The notes under the pieces are model-generated. The model was not told the origin of the DNA. It did no database searches and saw nothing but the letters and a program-made list of their open reading frames with translations. DNA of 64,000 bases from Photobacterium aphoticum (lineage in GTDB: Bacteria; Pseudomonadota; Gammaproteobacteria; Enterobacterales; Vibrionaceae): contig NZ_LDOV01000025.1 of NCBI RefSeq assembly GCF_001029435.1, positions 62,001 to 126,000 on the forward strand, given 5' to 3'. Positions within the stretch are counted from its first letter, which is position 1. Each line of letters opens with the position of its first letter. Shown piece after piece: positions 25,007 to 34,630 of the stretch. The translations under genes and the position numbers were made by a program.

Positions 25007-25902
25007 ATGGTGGTATTGTCCTTTTGGCTGGTTAACAGGCGTAAGGTCACGTTCTCACTGGGACGTTGGCTTGAATGTACATAGTTGAGCCAAATCTGGC
25101 TGTTCTGGCCGCCAGTGGCAATCACTTCGATAGGACGTTTGTCATCCGGGTGGTGAGCGATATAGCGTTCCACGCACTGGGTGATCAACGGCTGCCAAGG
25201 CGTTAAATCCGGGTTACTGATCGGCACCAGGATCGGTACCTCTTCCACTTGAAGGATCGGCGTAAAGGCCGCTGATTTTGGCGGCAGCGCTTGGTTGACC
25301 CAAATTGGCAGAATAAAGGCGATCAGTAATGCGATGACAGAGCCAAAGAACCAAGTGCGCGAGGCCGGAGTTGACGCGCCCTGCGGGTGTTCTGTATGGC
25401 GCGATGTAGCAAAATGGACGGCCGCACGAGTCGGCGTATGCGTCGCATTTACCGCGCTGTGCGTCTCATTCTGGCAATCTGTGGTCTCTGCCGAGGTCGG
25501 TGCATCCATATCGGCGTCGGCGTCTGTGGTCGACGGGACTTGAGCGCAAGGCGTGTTGACAATCGCTTCCACCGGCGCAATTAACTGATAGCCGCGCTTA
25601 GGGACGGTTTTGATAAATTCAGGGGATTTAGTGGAATCTTTCAGTGCTTTACGCAGTGTCGAGATCGCTTGAGTCAGGCTGGAATCATCCACCTCAAAAC
25701 CCTGCTCGCGCCAGACGTAGTCGTGCAGGCGAGTACGAGTGACAATGGTACCTTCCGCGTCGATCAGCAAACCCAGAGCACGGCTTTCATTGCTGCCAAG
25801 GCGTGTGATTTCATCATCTTCAAACTGGTCAATCAGGCTGTTGTCATGGGGGATAAAGACAAAGCGCTGACCAATCAAAAATTTGTGTTCATTTGTGTTC
25901 AT
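24997..25902 (-). CDS. toxR: Transmembrane transcription regulator ToxR
   Basis: A 301-residue regulator with an OmpR/PhoB-type winged helix at about 5-112 (VWREQGFEVDDSSLTQAIS, KTVPKRGYQLIAP), an acidic, variable linker (120-180), one membrane helix at 184-202 and a periplasmic domain with Cys243 and Cys300, the pair that forms a disulfide in V. cholerae. ToxR senses envelope and osmotic state and switches porins. The start is the ATG at 25902 with AAAGG at 7 nt; an ATG six codons upstream has no ribosome site. It is divergent from htpG as throughout the Vibrionaceae. Confidence 0.94.
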   Translation of the reverse strand: MNTNEHKFLIGQRFVFIPHDNSLIDQFEDDEITRLGSNESRALGLLIDAEGTIVTRTRLHDYVWREQGFEVDDSSLTQAISTLRKALKDSTKSPEFIKTVPKRGYQLIAPVEAIVNTPCAQVPSTTDADADMDAPTSAETTDCQNETHSAVNATHTPTRAAVHFATSRHTEHPQGASTPASRTWFFGSVIALLIAFILPIWVNQALPPKSAAFTPILQVEEVPILVPISNPDLTPWQPLITQCVERYIAHHPDDKRPIEVIATGGQNSQIWLNYVHSSQRPSENVTLRLLTSQKDNTTICQ

Positions 25903-26035
25903 AATAGAGCCTTTGAGCATTACGCGAGACGATATATAGCACGTCCAGCCTGAATCCCTTCTGAATATAAAAAAATAAAAAACACCTCAAAAAATACCTT
26001 TAAAAAATATAAACCATATAAAAGTACGGTTTGAG

Positions 26036-26062
26036 GTTGAATTTGTTGGTATCGCCCTTATC
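26036..26062 (+). promoter_or_regulatory. Possible heat-shock (sigma-32) promoter of htpG
   Basis: GTTGAAT (26036-26042) and CCCTTATC (26055-26062), 12 bp apart, resemble the sigma-32 consensus CTTGAAA / CCCCATNT with mismatches. The transcript would start about 90 nt before the htpG ATG. Confidence 0.4.
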
Positions 26063-26160
26063 TCTATGGGTAATGAAAAAAGGAAGCGCGGCCGGAGTGG
26101 CTGCCGAGCGTGACGACACGCCTTCCTTCGTCTGTTTACGTGTCCTGTTTCGGAGTTGAA

Positions 26161-28077
26161 ATGAGCGAGCAAACTATCCACAACGATCAAGAAACCCACA
26201 ACAATAAAGAAACCCGTGGCTTTCAGTCTGAAGTGAAGCAACTGCTTCAGTTGATGATCCATTCTCTTTACTCGAATAAAGAGATTTTCTTACGTGAGTT
26301 AATTTCAAACGCTTCAGATGCCGCCGATAAGCTACGTTTCCGTGCGCTGTCACAACCTGATTTGTACGAGAACGATGCCGAATTGGGTGTGAAGCTGTCT
26401 TTCAATGAGCAAGCCGGCACGCTGACCATTTCGGATAACGGGATCGGTATGACCCGTGAAGACGTGATTGAACATCTGGGTACTATCGCAAAATCCGGTA
26501 CCAAAGATTTCTTTGCCAAACTGAGCGAAGAAGAAACCAAAGATTCTCAGCTGATCGGCCAGTTCGGTGTGGGCTTCTATTCTGCTTTTATCGTGGCGGA
26601 TTCAGTGACGGTGAACACCCGTGCAGCGGGCGTACCGGCGGATCAGGCCGTGTCATGGCAATCAGCGGGTGAAGGTGATTACACCGTCGAAGATATCGAA
26701 AAAGCCAGCCGTGGTACGGAAATCATTCTGCACCTGCGTGAAGACGACAAAGAGTTCCTGAGCGAATACCGTCTGCGCGACATCATCAGTAAGTATTCTG
26801 ATCACATCGGCATTCCGGTGCAGATCCAAACCATCGAACGCGATGAAGAAGGCAAAGAAACCGGCCGTAAGTGGGAGCAAATCAACAAGGCACAAGCCCT
26901 GTGGACGCGCAACAAGTCGGACATCAGCGAAGAAGAATACAAAGAGTTCTACAAGCATGTGTCTCATGACTTTGCTGAGCCACTGACGTGGAGCCACAAC
27001 CGTGTTGAAGGTAAGCAGGACTACACCAGCTTGCTGTACATCCCATCCAAAGCACCGTGGGATCTGTACAACCGTGACAGCAAGCATGGCCTGAAACTGT
27101 ACGTACAACGCGTATTCATCATGGATGACGCGGAGCAGTTCATGCCGTCTTACCTGCGTTTCATGCGCGGTTTGATTGACTCAAACGATCTGCCTCTGAA
27201 CGTCTCCCGTGAAATTCTGCAGGACAACAAAGTGACGCAGTCACTGCGTAAAGCCTGTACCAAACGCGCATTGACCATGATGGAGCGTTTGGCGAACAAT
27301 GACGCAGAAAAATACCAGACCCTGTGGAATGAATTTGGCCAAGTGCTAAAAGAAGGCCCGGTGGAAGATTTCGCGAACCGCGAGAAAATCGCCAAGCTGT
27401 TGCGCTTTAGCTCGACCCATGCGGAAACCCTTGAGCAAACGGTGTCACTGACGGACTACGTGTCGCGTATGAAAGAAGGCCAAGAGAAGATTTACTTCCT
27501 GACGGCAGACAGCTTCACGGCGGCGAAGAACAGCCCGCACCTTGAGCAGTTCCGTGCTAAAGGCTTGGAAGTGATCCTGATGCACGATCGCATCGACGAG
27601 TGGTTGATGGGTCACCTGCCTGAGTTTGAAGGTAAAGCCTTCCAGGCGATCACCAAAGCGGATCTGGATCTGTCGGCGTTTGAAGACGACGCAGAAAAAG
27701 AAAAGCACAAAGAAACTGAAGAAGCGTTCCAATCTGTGGTTGAGCGCACGAAAGCCTACTTGGGCGATCGTGTGAAAGATGTTCGTACCACGTTCAAGCT
27801 GAAAGACACCCCAGCGGTTGTTGTGACAGACGAGAACGAGATGGGGACGCAGATGGCGAAACTGCTGGCCGCAGCAGGTCATGACGCACCGGAAGTGAAG
27901 TACATCTTTGAGCTGAACCCTGAGCACGCCTTGATCACTAAGATGGCAGATGAAGCGGACGAAGAAGTGTTTGGCCGTTGGGTAGAAATGTTGTTGGGTC
28001 AGGCGATGCTGGCAGAAAAAGGCAGCATGGACGATCCATCCCAGTTCTTGGCAGCCGTCAATAAACTATTGGCGTAA
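26161..28077 (+). CDS. htpG: Chaperone HtpG (bacterial Hsp90)
   Basis: A 638-residue ATP-dependent chaperone. The ATP-binding GHKL domain shows [40 protein letters not shown] and [11 protein letters not shown]; the middle domain has the catalytic Arg region [12 protein letters not shown]; the C-terminal part dimerises. The ATG at 26161 is the only Met that starts just before the conserved [14 protein letters not shown], with GGAG at 5-6 nt; the N-terminus is about 12 residues longer than in E. coli and contains a Gln/Asn/His stretch. Confidence 0.98.
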   Translation: MSEQTIHNDQETHNNKETRGFQSEVKQLLQLMIHSLYSNKEIFLRELISNASDAADKLRFRALSQPDLYENDAELGVKLSFNEQAGTLTISDNGIGMTREDVIEHLGTIAKSGTKDFFAKLSEEETKDSQLIGQFGVGFYSAFIVADSVTVNTRAAGVPADQAVSWQSAGEGDYTVEDIEKASRGTEIILHLREDDKEFLSEYRLRDIISKYSDHIGIPVQIQTIERDEEGKETGRKWEQINKAQALWTRNKSDISEEEYKEFYKHVSHDFAEPLTWSHNRVEGKQDYTSLLYIPSKAPWDLYNRDSKHGLKLYVQRVFIMDDAEQFMPSYLRFMRGLIDSNDLPLNVSREILQDNKVTQSLRKACTKRALTMMERLANNDAEKYQTLWNEFGQVLKEGPVEDFANREKIAKLLRFSSTHAETLEQTVSLTDYVSRMKEGQEKIYFLTADSFTAAKNSPHLEQFRAKGLEVILMHDRIDEWLMGHLPEFEGKAFQAITKADLDLSAFEDDAEKEKHKETEEAFQSVVERTKAYLGDRVKDVRTTFKLKDTPAVVVTDENEMGTQMAKLLAAAGHDAPEVKYIFELNPEHALITKMADEADEEVFGRWVEMLLGQAMLAEKGSMDDPSQFLAAVNKLLA

Positions 28078-28143
28078 GCCAAATGATGAAGGCGGTGGGA
28101 CTAAGGTCTAATCGCCTTCAATATTGCTCTAAATGTATGCTGA

Positions 28144-28914
<771 letters not shown>

Positions 28915-28955
28915 TTATTGTTCCATTGCCTTCGCGCAATGTTGCAACCCATATG

Positions 28956-28993
28956 AACGGGGTGATCGGTAACGATCACCCCGTTTTTTTTGA
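28956..28993 (+). terminator. adk terminator
   Basis: A 13-bp perfect stem (AACGGGGTGATCG at 28956-28968 with 28973-28985), GTAA loop and eight T. Confidence 0.95.
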
Positions 28994-29039
28994 TCGAATG
29001 GGGAAGTGGTCGGGTATAAAGCAAACAGCCGAATAAGCC

Positions 29040-29067
29040 TTGAGCAAACAGGGCGATGTGATATAAC
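29040..29067 (+). promoter_or_regulatory. Sigma-70 promoter of hemH
   Basis: TTGAGC (29040-29045) and TATAAC (29062-29067) with a 16-bp spacer, 63 nt before the hemH start and after the adk terminator. Confidence 0.5.
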
Positions 29068-29130
29068 TGACTGATAAGAAACTGATACAGTGGGCACGAC
29101 AAGGTGCCGGCTTGACGTATGAAGGATGCT

Positions 29131-30126
29131 ATGAGCGAACAAAGCCCAACAACGACGACCGACCGTGCGCAATACGGCGTATTACTGGTGAATCTGGGAA
29201 CGCCGGATGAAGCCACACCTGCTGGCGTGAAGCGCTTTTTGTCTGAATTTTTACATGATCAGCGTGTGGTGGATATGACCCGCTGGTTATGGTGTCCACT
29301 GCTGCACGGGGTGATTTTGCCGGTGCGTTCCCCGAAAGTCGCCAAACTGTATCAGGCGGTGTGGATGGATGAGGGATCACCATTGATGGTGTACTCAAAA
29401 CGTCAGCAGCAGCAATTAGCTCAGATGCTGGATGTGCCTGTCGAGCTGGGGATGACTTACGGCAATCCGAGTATTGCTTCTGGCTTAGCCGCGCTAAAAG
29501 CGCAAGGCTGTGAAAAAGTGTTGGTGTTGCCGCTGTACCCGCAGTATTCGCGCACCACCACGGCGGCGGTGTTTGATAAGGTCGCCAAGGTGCTTAAAGC
29601 ACAAGCGGATATTCCAGAGTTGCGTTTTGTGAATCAGTATTTTGACCACCCGGCTTACATTGAAGCGTTGGCGGGGTCGGTGAGTGCATTCTGGGCGGAG
29701 CACGGTGAGCCGGATTACCTGCTGTGTTCTTACCACGGGATCCCGAAGCGCTACGCGGATAATGGCGATCCGTATCCGGAGCACTGTAGCGGTACCACGG
29801 CGTTATTGGCGGAAAAACTGGCCTTGCCTCAGGATAAAATGAGCATGAGCTATCAGTCTATTTTCGGCCGTGAAGAATGGCTGAAACCGTACACCGAAGG
29901 CACCATCAAAGCACTGGCAGAAAAAGGCATTAAACGCTTGGATGTGATTTGCCCGGCTTTCTCGGTGGACTGTTTGGAAACGCTGGAAGAAATCGCCGAA
30001 GAATGCAAAGCGGTCTTCCTGGCAGCAGGGGGCGAGCGCTTAAATCTGATCCCGTGTTTGAACGATGATCCGGCACATATTGCCCTGATGGCTCAACTGG
30101 TAGAACAGCATACCCAAGGCTGGTAA
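29131..30126 (+). CDS. hemH: Ferrochelatase
   Basis: A 331-residue enzyme that inserts Fe(II) into protoporphyrin IX in the last step of haem synthesis. It shows the opening [22 protein letters not shown], the LPLYPQYS segment, the metal-site His in [21 protein letters not shown], the later [16 protein letters not shown] and the Glu-rich helix [11 protein letters not shown]. The ATG at 29131 has AAGGA at 4 nt; an ATG four codons earlier does not. Own promoter and terminator make it a single-gene unit. Confidence 0.96.
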   Translation: MSEQSPTTTTDRAQYGVLLVNLGTPDEATPAGVKRFLSEFLHDQRVVDMTRWLWCPLLHGVILPVRSPKVAKLYQAVWMDEGSPLMVYSKRQQQQLAQMLDVPVELGMTYGNPSIASGLAALKAQGCEKVLVLPLYPQYSRTTTAAVFDKVAKVLKAQADIPELRFVNQYFDHPAYIEALAGSVSAFWAEHGEPDYLLCSYHGIPKRYADNGDPYPEHCSGTTALLAEKLALPQDKMSMSYQSIFGREEWLKPYTEGTIKALAEKGIKRLDVICPAFSVDCLETLEEIAEECKAVFLAAGGERLNLIPCLNDDPAHIALMAQLVEQHTQGW

Positions 30127-30185
30127 CCGTTTGTGAAGACGGGACAAATTACCTAAAAGTGTCCCGTAAACGGCGAATTTGGCAT

Positions 30186-30216
30186 TTAAGCTCTCATTCT
30201 CGATGAGAGCTTTTGC
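30186..30216 (+). terminator. hemH terminator
   Basis: Stem AAGCTCTCAT (30188-30197) / ATGAGAGCTT (30203-30212) with TTTT following. Confidence 0.85.
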
Positions 30217-30277
30217 TTTTCTGTTCTATATTCTGTGATAGAATTCGCAAAAATTTCTCAACTGACAGCGCATTGAC

Positions 30278-31582
30278 ATGAAATTTCCAGGCCAACGCAA
30301 ATCCAAGCATTACTTCCCAGTACATGCTCGTGATCCACTTATTAGTCAAACCAAGCAAGAAAAGCGACTAACACGCACGCACATTGTCGGTATTGATCAG
30401 ACTTTGGTTGATATTGAAGCTTGTGTGGATGATGAATTCCTGGAGCGCTATGGGCTGAGCAAAGGCCATTCATTGGTGATCACTGATGAAAAAGCTGAAG
30501 CACTGTACCAAGAGCTGAAAGAGAATGATCTGATCAGCCATGAGTTTGCAGGTGGTACGATCGGTAACACACTGCACAACTACTCTGTACTGGCTGATGA
30601 CAAGTCCGTGCTATTGGGCGTGATGAGTAAAGACATTGAGATCGGTAGCTACGCATACCGTTACCTGTGTAACACATCAAGCCGTATGGACATGAACTAC
30701 CTGCAACCGGTAGAAGGTCCAATTGGTCGTTGTTTCGCGCTGATCTCGAAAGAAGGTGAGCGTACGTTTGCGATCAACGAAGGGCGTATGAACCAGCTAG
30801 ACCCATCAAGCATCCCTGAAGCGGTGTTTGAAAGTGCGTCGGCATTGGTACTGACGGCTTACTTGGTTCGTTGTAAAGAAGGCGACCCAATGCCTGCAGC
30901 GACCATGAAAGCGATCGAATACGCGAAAAAATACGACGTGCCAGTGGTACTGACACTGGGTACCAAGTTCGTGATTGAAGACGATCCACAGTGGTGGCGT
31001 GACTTCTTGCGTGATCACGTGACTGTGGTTGCGATGAACGAAGACGAGGCTGAAGCCCTAACCGGTGAAAGTGATCCGCTATTGGCGTCTGAGCAGACCC
31101 TTGAGTGGGTTGATTTGGTACTGTGCACGGCAGGCCCTGTGGGTCTGTACACCGCCGGTTACACCGAAGATGAAGCGAAGCGTGAAACCAGTCTGCACCT
31201 GCTACCAGGTGACATTCCTGAGTTTAACCGCTACGAATTCAGCCGTCCGATGCTAAAAGCAGACTGTACGACACCGATTAAAGTGTACTCACACATTTCA
31301 CCGTACATGGGTGGTCCTGAGCGTATCAAGAACACCAACGGTGCCGGTGACGGTGCGTTGTCTGCACTGCTGCACGACATGTCTGCAAATCGTTACCACC
31401 GCGAGAACGTGCCAAAGTCGAGCAAGCATCAGTTTGACTTCCTGACGTACTCTTCATTCTCTCAGATCTGTCTGTACTCGAACCGTGTAAGTTACGAAGT
31501 ACTGGCACAGCACTCACCACGTTTGTCTCGTGGTCTGCCTGAGCGTGAAGACAGCCTGGAAGAGGCATACTGGGAGCGTTAA
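30278..31582 (+). CDS. gsk: Inosine-guanosine kinase
   Basis: A 434-residue PfkB/ribokinase-family kinase that salvages guanosine and inosine to GMP and IMP. It has the nucleoside-site region around EFAGGTIGNTLHNYSVL and the catalytic Asp in NTNGAGDGALSALLHD near the C-terminal third. Length and the start MKFPGQRKSKHYFPV match E. coli Gsk. In E. coli gsk lies next to ybaL, and a YbaL-type antiporter is 3 kb further here. Codon bias is strong for a salvage enzyme. Confidence 0.93.
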   Translation: MKFPGQRKSKHYFPVHARDPLISQTKQEKRLTRTHIVGIDQTLVDIEACVDDEFLERYGLSKGHSLVITDEKAEALYQELKENDLISHEFAGGTIGNTLHNYSVLADDKSVLLGVMSKDIEIGSYAYRYLCNTSSRMDMNYLQPVEGPIGRCFALISKEGERTFAINEGRMNQLDPSSIPEAVFESASALVLTAYLVRCKEGDPMPAATMKAIEYAKKYDVPVVLTLGTKFVIEDDPQWWRDFLRDHVTVVAMNEDEAEALTGESDPLLASEQTLEWVDLVLCTAGPVGLYTAGYTEDEAKRETSLHLLPGDIPEFNRYEFSRPMLKADCTTPIKVYSHISPYMGGPERIKNTNGAGDGALSALLHDMSANRYHRENVPKSSKHQFDFLTYSSFSQICLYSNRVSYEVLAQHSPRLSRGLPEREDSLEEAYWER

Positions 31583-31621
31583 TTCGCCCGGCGGCTTGTT
31601 CCGCGACACAAGGTATACCGT

Positions 31622-31652
31622 GAAAGAGAGCCCATTGTGGCTCTCTTTTTTT
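31622..31652 (+). terminator. gsk terminator
   Basis: AAAGAGAGCC / GGCTCTCTTT around a 6-nt loop, followed by more T. Confidence 0.9.
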
Positions 31653-31870
31653 ATGTCTATTGGTTGGCATTTCTGTATGCGAAGTGCGGCAAAGTCACGT
31701 TTTCCTCTCTTCTTTCTTGCTTTTCCTCGTTCCCCCTGCATGTGTTTTTTTGCTCTTCTTGTGATCGTTTTAGCAAAAAAAAGTAATTATTTGTCCTGCC
31801 AATAGTTAGAAAAATACCTTTTCCGCATCTACGCTTATTTTGCTACATCAATAAGGACATGGAGAAGAAT

Positions 31871-32407
31871 ATGAAGAAAAATGCAGTGGCAATCGCATTA
31901 GCTGGGATGATGTTTTCGCCGGCACTTTGGGCAGGTGTGGATTTGCCTGAAGGGACGCAAGAGTTTGGTTTGCAGGGGAGTCTCGATCTGGATTACGTCG
32001 ATGACTATTTGTTTGTCTTAAATACCTCGTATGGGTACTTCATCTACGATGACTGGGAAATTGGTGCGGTGCTGGATGTCAGCATGAGTGACAGCAACAA
32101 ACAATTCCAGTTTGGTGGTTTCACCGAATACAACTTCACCAATACCTCGAACTGGGTGCCGTACCTTGGGGCTGCCGCACAGTTAGCGAACCTGTCGGGT
32201 GATGGTGACGATTTGGATTTTGATGTGGAAGACGTGACCGCACTAAACATCAAACTGTCCGGCGGGGTGAAGTATTTCATTAACCCGCATGTCGCCATCA
32301 GTGCAGAGGTGAACTACAACATCTCAACCGATGATATCAATGTCAGCAAAGACGGGCTGGAAGACAGCTTCACGCGTTTTGTGTTTGGTACCCGTTTCTA
32401 CTTTTAA
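31871..32407 (+). CDS. Small outer-membrane beta-barrel protein
   Basis: A 178-residue secreted protein: signal peptide to FSPALWA (residue 21), then about eight alternating strands with acidic turns (SGDGDDLDFDVED) and a C-terminal GTRFYF whose final Phe is the BAM recognition residue. It looks like an OmpA-barrel or OmpX/OmpW-size pore, but I cannot assign a family or substrate. The ATG at 31871 has GGAG at 6 nt; the ATG at 31859 is too close to AAGGA. It ends at a bidirectional terminator shared with asnB. Confidence 0.8.
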   Translation: MKKNAVAIALAGMMFSPALWAGVDLPEGTQEFGLQGSLDLDYVDDYLFVLNTSYGYFIYDDWEIGAVLDVSMSDSNKQFQFGGFTEYNFTNTSNWVPYLGAAAQLANLSGDGDDLDFDVEDVTALNIKLSGGVKYFINPHVAISAEVNYNISTDDINVSKDGLEDSFTRFVFGTRFYF

Positions 32408-32425
32408 TCGCATCCTATGACGCAT

Positions 32426-32462
32426 AAAAAAACAGCGAGGGCCTAGGCACTCGCTGTTTGTC
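32426..32462. terminator. Bidirectional terminator between barrel gene and asnB side
   Basis: AAACAGCGAG (32430-32439) pairs with CTCGCTGTTT (32450-32459), with an inner palindrome GCCTAGGC; A-run before it serves a minus-strand transcript, T-rich bases after it the plus-strand one. Confidence 0.75.
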
Positions 32463-32581
32463 GTTAGTGATGTTGTTGTTCGTACTTTCTGTACTTTTTA
32501 TTGTTGCCTCTGTTTGTCAGAGTGCTTTCTACACGTCGTTAAGACAGTCGTAAATTCAGTCAGTTCGCATTTCACTGCATG

Positions 32582-34258
32582 TTATTTGCCGGCTGCGTAT
32601 GCTTCGTTGTGCACCGCGGCTACCGCACGGCCTGAAGGGTCGGCACTGTTTTTAAAGCTCTCGTCCCACTCAATCGCTTTGGCACTGGAGCAGGCGATAG
32701 ACGGGCCGCCCGGTACACATTTTGCTGCGTCTTCCAATGGGAACAGCTCTTCAAAGATCTCACGGTACACATACGCTTCTTTGGTGGTTGGCGTGTTGTA
32801 CGGGAAGCGGAACTTAGCCGTTTCCAATTGCTGATCAGAGACTTTCTCTGCCGCCACGTCTTTCAACGTATCAATCCAGCTGTAGCCCACACCATCAGAG
32901 AATTGCTCTTTTTGACGCCATGCCACAGATTCTGGCAGGTAATGGCCAAAGCATTCACGTAGAATGTGTTTTTCCATCTTGCCGTTGCCACACATCTTGT
33001 CTTCAGGGTTCAGGCGCATCGCCACTTCCAAGAACTCTTTATCCAAGAAAGGTACGCGGGCTTCAATCCCCCAAGCTGCCATGGATTTGTTGGCACGGGC
33101 ACAGTCAAACATGTTCAGTGCCAGTAGCTTACGTACGGTTTCTTCGTGGAACTCTTTGGCATTCGGTGCTTTGTGGAAGTACAGGTAGCCACCAAAGACT
33201 TCGTCCGCGCCTTCACCAGAGAGCACCATTTTGATCCCCATCGCACGGATCTTACGTGACATCAGGTACATCGGTGTGGAGGCTCGGATGGTGGTCACAT
33301 CATAGGTTTCGATGTGGTAAATCACATCACGGATTGCATCCAAGCCTTCTTGTACGGTGTACGTCAGTTCATGGTGAACGGTACCAATATGGTCAGCCAC
33401 TTTCTTGGCGGCTTTCAGATCTGGTGCACCTTCTAAACCAATGGCAAAAGAGTGCAGGGTTGGCCACCAGGCTTGTGATTGCTCGTCATCTTCAATACGA
33501 CGGGCGGCAAATTTCTTGGTAATGGCAGAGATCACCGAGGAATCCAGACCGCCAGACAGTAACACACCGTAAGGCACGTCAGTCATCAACTGGCGTTTTA
33601 CCGCACCTTCAAGGGCATCAGTCAGCGCCACTTTATCGGTCTGGGCGTCGGCCACCGTGTCAAATTCCATCCAGTCACGCTTGTAGTAACGCACGGGTTC
33701 ACCCGCTTTACTCCACAGGAAATGGCCCGGAGGAAATTCACTGATGCTCTTACACACAGGCACTAGGGCTTTCATTTCTGAGGCGACGTAGTAGTTACCG
33801 TGCTCGTCATAGCCGTGATACAGCGGAATGATACCGATATGATCGCGACCGATCAGGTAAGCGTCTTCTTGCTCGTCATACAGAATGAAACCGAAGATAC
33901 CGTTCAGGTAATCCAGCAGCTCAGGGCCTTTTTCTTTGTACAGCGCCAGAATGATTTCACAGTCAGATTCGGTCTGAAACGGGTAATCGGGTGCAAACTC
34001 GGCGCGGAGTTCTTTGTGATTGTAGATCTCACCATTGACGGCCAACACATGGCTCTTATCAGCGTTATACAGTGGCTGCTCACCGCTGTTCAGATCGACA
34101 ATCGCAAGGCGCTCATGCACCAAAATGGCTTTGTCAGATGAATAGATACCGGACCAATCCGGACCGCGATGACGCATTTTTTTCGACATTTCCAGCGCGG
34201 TAGCGCGTAATGCGGTTGCATCACTCTTGATGTCTAAGATGCCAAATACTGAACACAT
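32582..34258 (-). CDS. asnB: Asparagine synthase B (glutamine-hydrolysing)
   Basis: A 558-residue cytosolic enzyme making asparagine from aspartate with glutamine and ATP. Removing Met leaves the nucleophile Cys in MCSVFGILDIK; the glutaminase domain continues with RHRGPDWSG and NGEIYNH; the synthetase domain has the PP-loop GVLLSGGLDSS and the Asp/Glu site SGEGADEVFGGYLYFHKAP. The frame runs on for 112 codons upstream, but only the ATG at 34258 preserves the catalytic Cys, with TAGGA before it. Confidence 0.97.
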   Translation of the reverse strand: MCSVFGILDIKSDATALRATALEMSKKMRHRGPDWSGIYSSDKAILVHERLAIVDLNSGEQPLYNADKSHVLAVNGEIYNHKELRAEFAPDYPFQTESDCEIILALYKEKGPELLDYLNGIFGFILYDEQEDAYLIGRDHIGIIPLYHGYDEHGNYYVASEMKALVPVCKSISEFPPGHFLWSKAGEPVRYYKRDWMEFDTVADAQTDKVALTDALEGAVKRQLMTDVPYGVLLSGGLDSSVISAITKKFAARRIEDDEQSQAWWPTLHSFAIGLEGAPDLKAAKKVADHIGTVHHELTYTVQEGLDAIRDVIYHIETYDVTTIRASTPMYLMSRKIRAMGIKMVLSGEGADEVFGGYLYFHKAPNAKEFHEETVRKLLALNMFDCARANKSMAAWGIEARVPFLDKEFLEVAMRLNPEDKMCGNGKMEKHILRECFGHYLPESVAWRQKEQFSDGVGYSWIDTLKDVAAEKVSDQQLETAKFRFPYNTPTTKEAYVYREIFEELFPLEDAAKCVPGGPSIACSSAKAIEWDESFKNSADPSGRAVAAVHNEAYAAGK

Positions 34259-34630
34259 ACTTCCTACCCCAAACGTTATGATTATGAATGGCTCACTGTG
34301 GTGGCTGACAGCATGTGGCTGAAAAAGGGTTGTAAACAGATACAACTTGGCCACAACAGACTCACCGTTTCCTTGTTTGTTAAAATTGCGTATCCAACAA
34401 TGAAATGCAACCAAAAACCGCAATTCAATATACAAAGAGGCTTTGCGATGAATATTATTTAATAAATCTAGATTTAACTGAATATTTTCTATGGTAGGTC
34501 GGTTTTTTACGCAGAAAAACAAACGGCAGCCGAAGCTGCCGTTGAGGTGAGGGGGCGTGAAGAAAATGACCGCCATGGGGGGATACCGAGTCATAAGTTG
34601 CCGTTATAAGCTGCGACCCGGTCAGTCCGT
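34259..34630. other. Intergenic region between ybaL and asnB
   Basis: No gene seen on either strand apart from the in-frame upstream extension of asnB, which lacks homology. It holds the ybaL terminator (34510-34545) and an AT-rich block (34430-34500) that probably carries the asnB promoter; no clear -35/-10 pair could be assigned. Confidence 0.5.
34510..34545 (-). terminator. Terminator of the YbaL-type antiporter gene
   Basis: On the minus strand: AACGGCAGC / GCTGCCGTT with a TTCG tetraloop, followed by TGTTTTTC, about 90 nt after the stop codon. Confidence 0.8.

Noticed and set aside
34259..34594. 112-codon N-terminal extension of asnB
   Set aside because: The catalytic Cys must be residue 2; the extension has no homology and would abolish activity.
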